NCBI RefSeq assembly: GCF_009831625.1
Contig: NZ_WUUS01000006.1
Coordinates: forward strand, 124,001 to 188,000
Origin: Halobaculum saliterrae
GTDB lineage: Archaea; Halobacteriota; Halobacteria; Halobacteriales; Haloferacaceae
Length of the DNA: 64,000 nt
Direction: 5' to 3'
Shown here: in pieces, positions 61,605-64,000 of the stretch
How the letters are laid out: the number at the start of each line of letters is the position of its first letter
How positions within the stretch are numbered: the first letter of the stretch is position 1
Translations under genes and position numbers: made by a program
The notes under the pieces: generated by a model
Database searches by the model: none
Told to the model about the DNA's origin: nothing
Seen by the model: only the letters and a program-made list of their open reading frames with translations

Positions 61605-62333
61605 CTACGTCGCCCCCGCGTTCGATCCGCCCGACTCCTCGCTGTTTCCGGGCTCGTTCGTCACGACGATCTCAACCGGCACGTCGGCCGCCACCGTCTC
61701 GGTATCCTGGTCGCCGGCGTACAGCGTGACCGTCACCGTCACCGTTCGGTCGTATGTCCTGGTCCGGCCGTCGGCTGCGACCGAGAGATCGTCGGCCTCG
61801 CCCGCCGTCAGGAACTGGAGTCGCGTGTCGACAAGCGCGTTCGCCAGCGTCAACTCCGTCCGATTCGCGACCGTGGTAGTGACGCTGCGGACCTGCACTG
61901 TCGTGTCGTCGGTTCCGAAGCCGACGGTCACCTCGGCGTGCGTTGCCCGCGGCCGTGACCACTCGGCGGTCCCGGAGACGGTCCCGGCGACCACGTCGAC
62001 GTCTCCGCGGTCGGTGCTGATCGGGGAGTCGACCGACGCATCGACACCGAGAGTGAGCGTGATCGACCCGGGTCCGTCCCCGGACTGGCCGCCGTCCGCG
62101 GACGCGGGCGGACCACCCTCACCAGCGTCGTTCGCCGACTCTCCTCCGGTGGTGTCGCTCGGCGGCTCGTCACCCGACTCGCTGTCTTCGGCTGTGGGCT
62201 CGCTGTGTCCGGTCGGCGTCTCTACCGGCGTTGCTGTCGGTGTCTCCGGCGGCGTCTCAGTCGGCGTGTCGGTATCGGGCTCGTCGTCTGACTCATCGGT
62301 CGTCCCGGAGTCCGAGTCCGGCGAATCGTTCTA
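61605..62333 (-). pseudogene. Secreted stalk protein without start, interrupted by TAG
   Basis: From TAG at 62333-62331 the minus strand is open for 242 codons to the stop at 61605 but has no start codon until a GTG at 61994. The upstream half is a Thr/Ser/Pro/Asp stretch (TDTPTETPPETPTATPVETP) and the other half a beta-rich domain (VTVGFGTDDTTVQVRSVTTT, RTYDRTVTVTVTLYAGDQDT). In the same frame before the TAG the sequence continues DTPVGGTPETDGSHIEADDS, also linker-like, up to the neighbour gene's end. So a longer surface protein lost its head and signal peptide, and a codon (CAG to TAG) is broken. Confidence 0.6.
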
Positions 62334-62394
62334 ACTGCTGTCGTCGGCCTCTATGTGACTGCCGTCCGTCTCGGGCGTCCCGCCGACGGGGGTG

Positions 62395-62922
62395 TCAGTG
62401 CAGCGTCCCCTCACGATGCACGGCATCGTACGCGAACAGCGCGTACCCGACCTCCGCGGGGGTATACCCAGTCTCGGTGGCGATCTCCCGGATCGGATCG
62501 ATCATCGCCACGTAGTCGGCGGCGTCGAACGATTCCTTGCGTCCCTCCAGATAGTCGAACCGCTCCAGCGTCGCCCACACCCTCGTGTCGACGACCGCGT
62601 GCCGCTCCGGATCCAGCGCCGTAAGCACACACGACGTCGTCGGGGCTTGAAACCCGCTGAGTCCCGTCATCAGCCGGACCTTCGAGAAGTCGCCGTCGAC
62701 GGTACGGACGTTACGCGTCACCTCGCGACAGCGTTCCTCCAGGTTGGATTCGACATGGTACGCGCTGCGCGTCGACGACAGGTACGCGATCTCGTAGAGC
62801 TGATCTCGGGTGAGATAGCCTTGGTTCCGATACTGTTCGCCGAACGTCTCTAACTCACCCGGCAGGAGTCCCTGTGTCTCGTCGTAGCGGTCGAGATGCT
62901 CGGCGATCGTCTCCCTGCGCAT
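62395..62922 (-). CDS. Hypothetical protein, HhH-glycosylase-like pattern
   Basis: The product has 175 residues. MRRETIAEHLDRYDETQGLL, LTRDQLYEIAYLSSTRSAYH, KVRLMTGLSGFQAPTTSCVL and TALDPERHAVVDTRVWATLE resemble the C-terminal helical part of helix-hairpin-helix DNA glycosylases (the 'L-x-P-x-x-x-x-V-x-D-x-R-V' phrase). I am not sure of it. No catalytic Lys/Asp pair is seen. Start ATG at 62922; the 26-codon longer frame to 63000 is not conserved-looking. Ends 60 bases before the stalk fragment. Confidence 0.55.
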   Translation of the reverse strand: MRRETIAEHLDRYDETQGLLPGELETFGEQYRNQGYLTRDQLYEIAYLSSTRSAYHVESNLEERCREVTRNVRTVDGDFSKVRLMTGLSGFQAPTTSCVLTALDPERHAVVDTRVWATLERFDYLEGRKESFDAADYVAMIDPIREIATETGYTPAEVGYALFAYDAVHREGTLH

Positions 62923-63065
62923 AGAAGGTAGCCGAACCTGCTTGGAGTAAGTGACTGCGATCGGATCTGGATGAATCCTCCTCTGACGAGTTGAGAACAA
63001 ACATCACGATACGTCGTCTCAGCAATCTCGTTGACCGCGGTGTGTATCTCAAGAAGAACGGAAGC

Positions 63066-63236
63066 TCAGATGGCCACGGTGATCTCGAGCCGCCGTGGCT
63101 CACTCCGTGATGTCGCATCGAGCAACTCTGCGTCGAACCGATCGAAGACACGATGAATCTCGCCGGGACCACGATCGCGACGCGGCGTCGTCTCGACAGT
63201 CCGCCCGGCACGACTGCCTTCGCCTGGCGCGATCAT
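63066..63236 (-). CDS. Possible microprotein, 56 residues
   Basis: MIAPGEGSRAGRTVETTPRR, GEIHRVFDRFDAELLDATSR and EPRRLEITVAI, Arg- and Asp/Glu-rich, with no known family. The ATG is in a 540-base stretch otherwise without a gene. Low confidence; it may be a chance frame. Confidence 0.25.
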   Translation of the reverse strand: MIAPGEGSRAGRTVETTPRRDRGPGEIHRVFDRFDAELLDATSRSEPRRLEITVAI

Positions 63237-63317
63237 GTACTACTCCGATGACGCACTCGCACGTGGTAAGTGTGCTCGCGCGATTGTGTGCTCGGACACG
63301 ATGTCGCGCGAGACAAC

Positions 63318-63386
63318 TCACTGTCTCACCTCGATACGCTTGAAGCAGTTTACGCAGAGGCGAATCTCATCCCGTCCCCGGACCAT
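63318..63386 (-). CDS. Possible microprotein, 22 residues with CxxC
   Basis: MVRGRDEIRLCVNCFKRIEV-RQ has one C-x-x-C and is basic. Small CxxC proteins are abundant in haloarchaea, but most have two pairs, so as a single pair this would need to dimerise or be a fragment. Weak. Confidence 0.25.
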   Translation of the reverse strand: MVRGRDEIRLCVNCFKRIEVRQ

Positions 63387-63511
63387 CACACTGGGTGGGT
63401 AACGACGAACTCAATTCGGGACTAACCGACGCTGTTGATCCGTACCCGTTTTCCACACGTATCGAGGTTCTCCCGTCCGATACTCCGATAACAAGATTCA
63501 AGTGAACTCTT

Positions 63512-63534
63512 GGTTACTCACAAGCTGAGTAACC
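63512..63534. promoter_or_regulatory. Perfect 9-base inverted repeat before the epimerase gene
   Basis: ggttactca - caagc - tgagtaacc ends one base before the ATG at 63536. As DNA it could be an operator at the transcription start; as RNA it would fold into a stable hairpin directly at the start codon. No TATA box is inside it; AT-rich caagattcaagtg lies upstream at 63492-63504. Confidence 0.6.
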
Positions 63535-63535
63535 G

Positions 63536-64000
63536 ATGACGATCCTCGTCACGGGCGCCGACGGCTACCTCGGTTGGCCCACGTCGCTACGTATCGCCTC
63601 CCGAACGGACGACCGCGTCGTGCTCGTCGACAACTTCGGCCGGCGCGAATGGGTCTCGGAGGTCGGCTCCGTCTCCGCGACGCCAGTCGCGGACATCGAG
63701 ACGCGCCTCGAAGCGGCGGAGGAAGTGCACGGACTCACAAATCTCTCGTTCGTCGAGGGCGACCTCACCGACCGCTCGTTCGTCGACGAACTCCTCCAGG
63801 TCCACGAGCCAGAGACAATCGTCCATACCGCTGCCCAACCCTCCGCCCCCTACTCGCAGATCAACGGCGAGCGCGCCAACTTCACACAACACAACAACAT
63901 GCAGTCCACGCGCAACCTCGCGTGGGGCTTCCACGAGAACGACCTCGCCGACACCCACCTCATCGAGACGACCACCACGGGCGTGTACGGCGCCCCTGAG
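63536..64000 (+). CDS. NAD-dependent epimerase, SQD1-like, N-terminal part
   Basis: 155 codons are seen before the window ends. MTILVTGADGYLGWPTSLRI is the Rossmann NAD loop (G-x-x-G-x-x-G), VVLVDNFGRREWVSEVGSVS the start of the second strand, VEGDLTD the adenine pocket, and HTAAQPSAPYSQ and THLIETTTTGVYG the active-site entry. NFGRR and QPSAPYS are characteristic of the SQD1/UDP-sulfoquinovose synthase group within the SDR-extended family, and related genes occur in haloarchaeal N-glycan loci. The full gene should have about 390 codons; the YxxxK site lies past the edge. Sulfoquinovose as product is an inference. Confidence 0.82.
   Translation, partial: MTILVTGADGYLGWPTSLRIASRTDDRVVLVDNFGRREWVSEVGSVSATPVADIETRLEAAEEVHGLTNLSFVEGDLTDRSFVDELLQVHEPETIVHTAAQPSAPYSQINGERANFTQHNNMQSTRNLAWGFHENDLADTHLIETTTTGVYGAPE

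Noticed and set aside
61168-62334. Plus-strand 388-codon frame rich in Ser/Pro/Val
   Set aside because: Its repeats come from the opposite strand's Thr/Asp stalk; no signal peptide and no promoter.

Overview
The window is chromosomal DNA of a halophilic archaeon (class Halobacteria). The signs are very high G+C, strongly acidic proteins, twin-arginine lipoproteins with an L-A-G-C type lipobox, TATA-like boxes about 27-30 bases before start codons (leaderless transcripts), an archaellin with a class III signal peptide, a DRG-type GTPase, and many families known only from haloarchaea (DUF5788, DUF6684, DUF4330, TIGR04206, VNG_1110C type). The genus cannot be fixed from the sequence alone.

Region 1 (1-10.9 kb) is housekeeping and acyl-CoA metabolism. 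It holds the start of DNA polymerase X, a lipoprotein, DUF5788, methylmalonyl-CoA mutase large subunit, a winged-helix regulator with a small membrane partner, acetyl-CoA synthetase, a second acyl-CoA synthetase, a remnant of fructosamine kinase, a MinD-type ATPase, a GNAT acetyltransferase with a zinc ribbon, and a haloacid-dehalogenase-type hydrolase. Region 2 (11-17.8 kb) is a complete branched-chain amino acid or amide ABC transporter operon (livK-H-M-G-F) with a thioredoxin-domain gene 2 bases behind it. Region 3 (17.8-25.1 kb) is a set of envelope genes: PAP2 phosphatase, an orphan oligopeptide-type binding protein, arylsulfotransferase-like protein, GT39-like membrane protein and an unknown membrane protein. 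Region 4 (25.2-31.2 kb) is a universal stress protein, the cytochrome oxidase (cox) cluster with its small haloarchaeal accessory proteins, a DRG GTPase and TIGR04206. Region 5 (31.2-45.4 kb) has Tat lipoproteins, a tandem VOC protein, an AI-2E family transporter, UppP, an archaellin, a VanZ gene broken by a stop codon, an STT3/AglB-like membrane protein without the WWDYG motif, a frameshifted gene, and a DUF4330 operon.

Region 6 (45.6-48.4 kb) is a graveyard of a mobile element. It contains pieces of a VirB4/TraC-like conjugation ATPase with several frameshifts and a stop, a possible TnpB tail, and truncated pieces of two other element proteins. Region 7 (48.4-59.4 kb) has visibly lower G+C and carries a surface-glycan locus: GT39-like transferase, O-antigen-ligase/polymerase, flippase, two GT4 glycosyltransferases, two alkaline-phosphatase-superfamily enzymes and a polysaccharide deacetylase. 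Region 8 (59.4-64 kb) returns to high G+C with a WbaP-like phosphoglycosyl transferase, two decayed or uncertain genes, and the first 155 codons of an SQD1-like NAD-dependent epimerase that runs off the end.

Read together, regions 5, 7 and 8 supply most steps of a lipid-linked glycan pathway: sugar nucleotide formation (SQD1-like), phosphoglycosyl transfer to a lipid carrier, glycosyl transfer, flipping, polymerisation or ligation, possible transfer to protein (STT3-like), a likely heavily glycosylated acceptor (archaellin with five sequons), and carrier recycling (UppP). That they act on the same glycan is inference. The locus sits beside decayed mobile DNA and three broken genes, as expected of a fast-changing cell-surface island.
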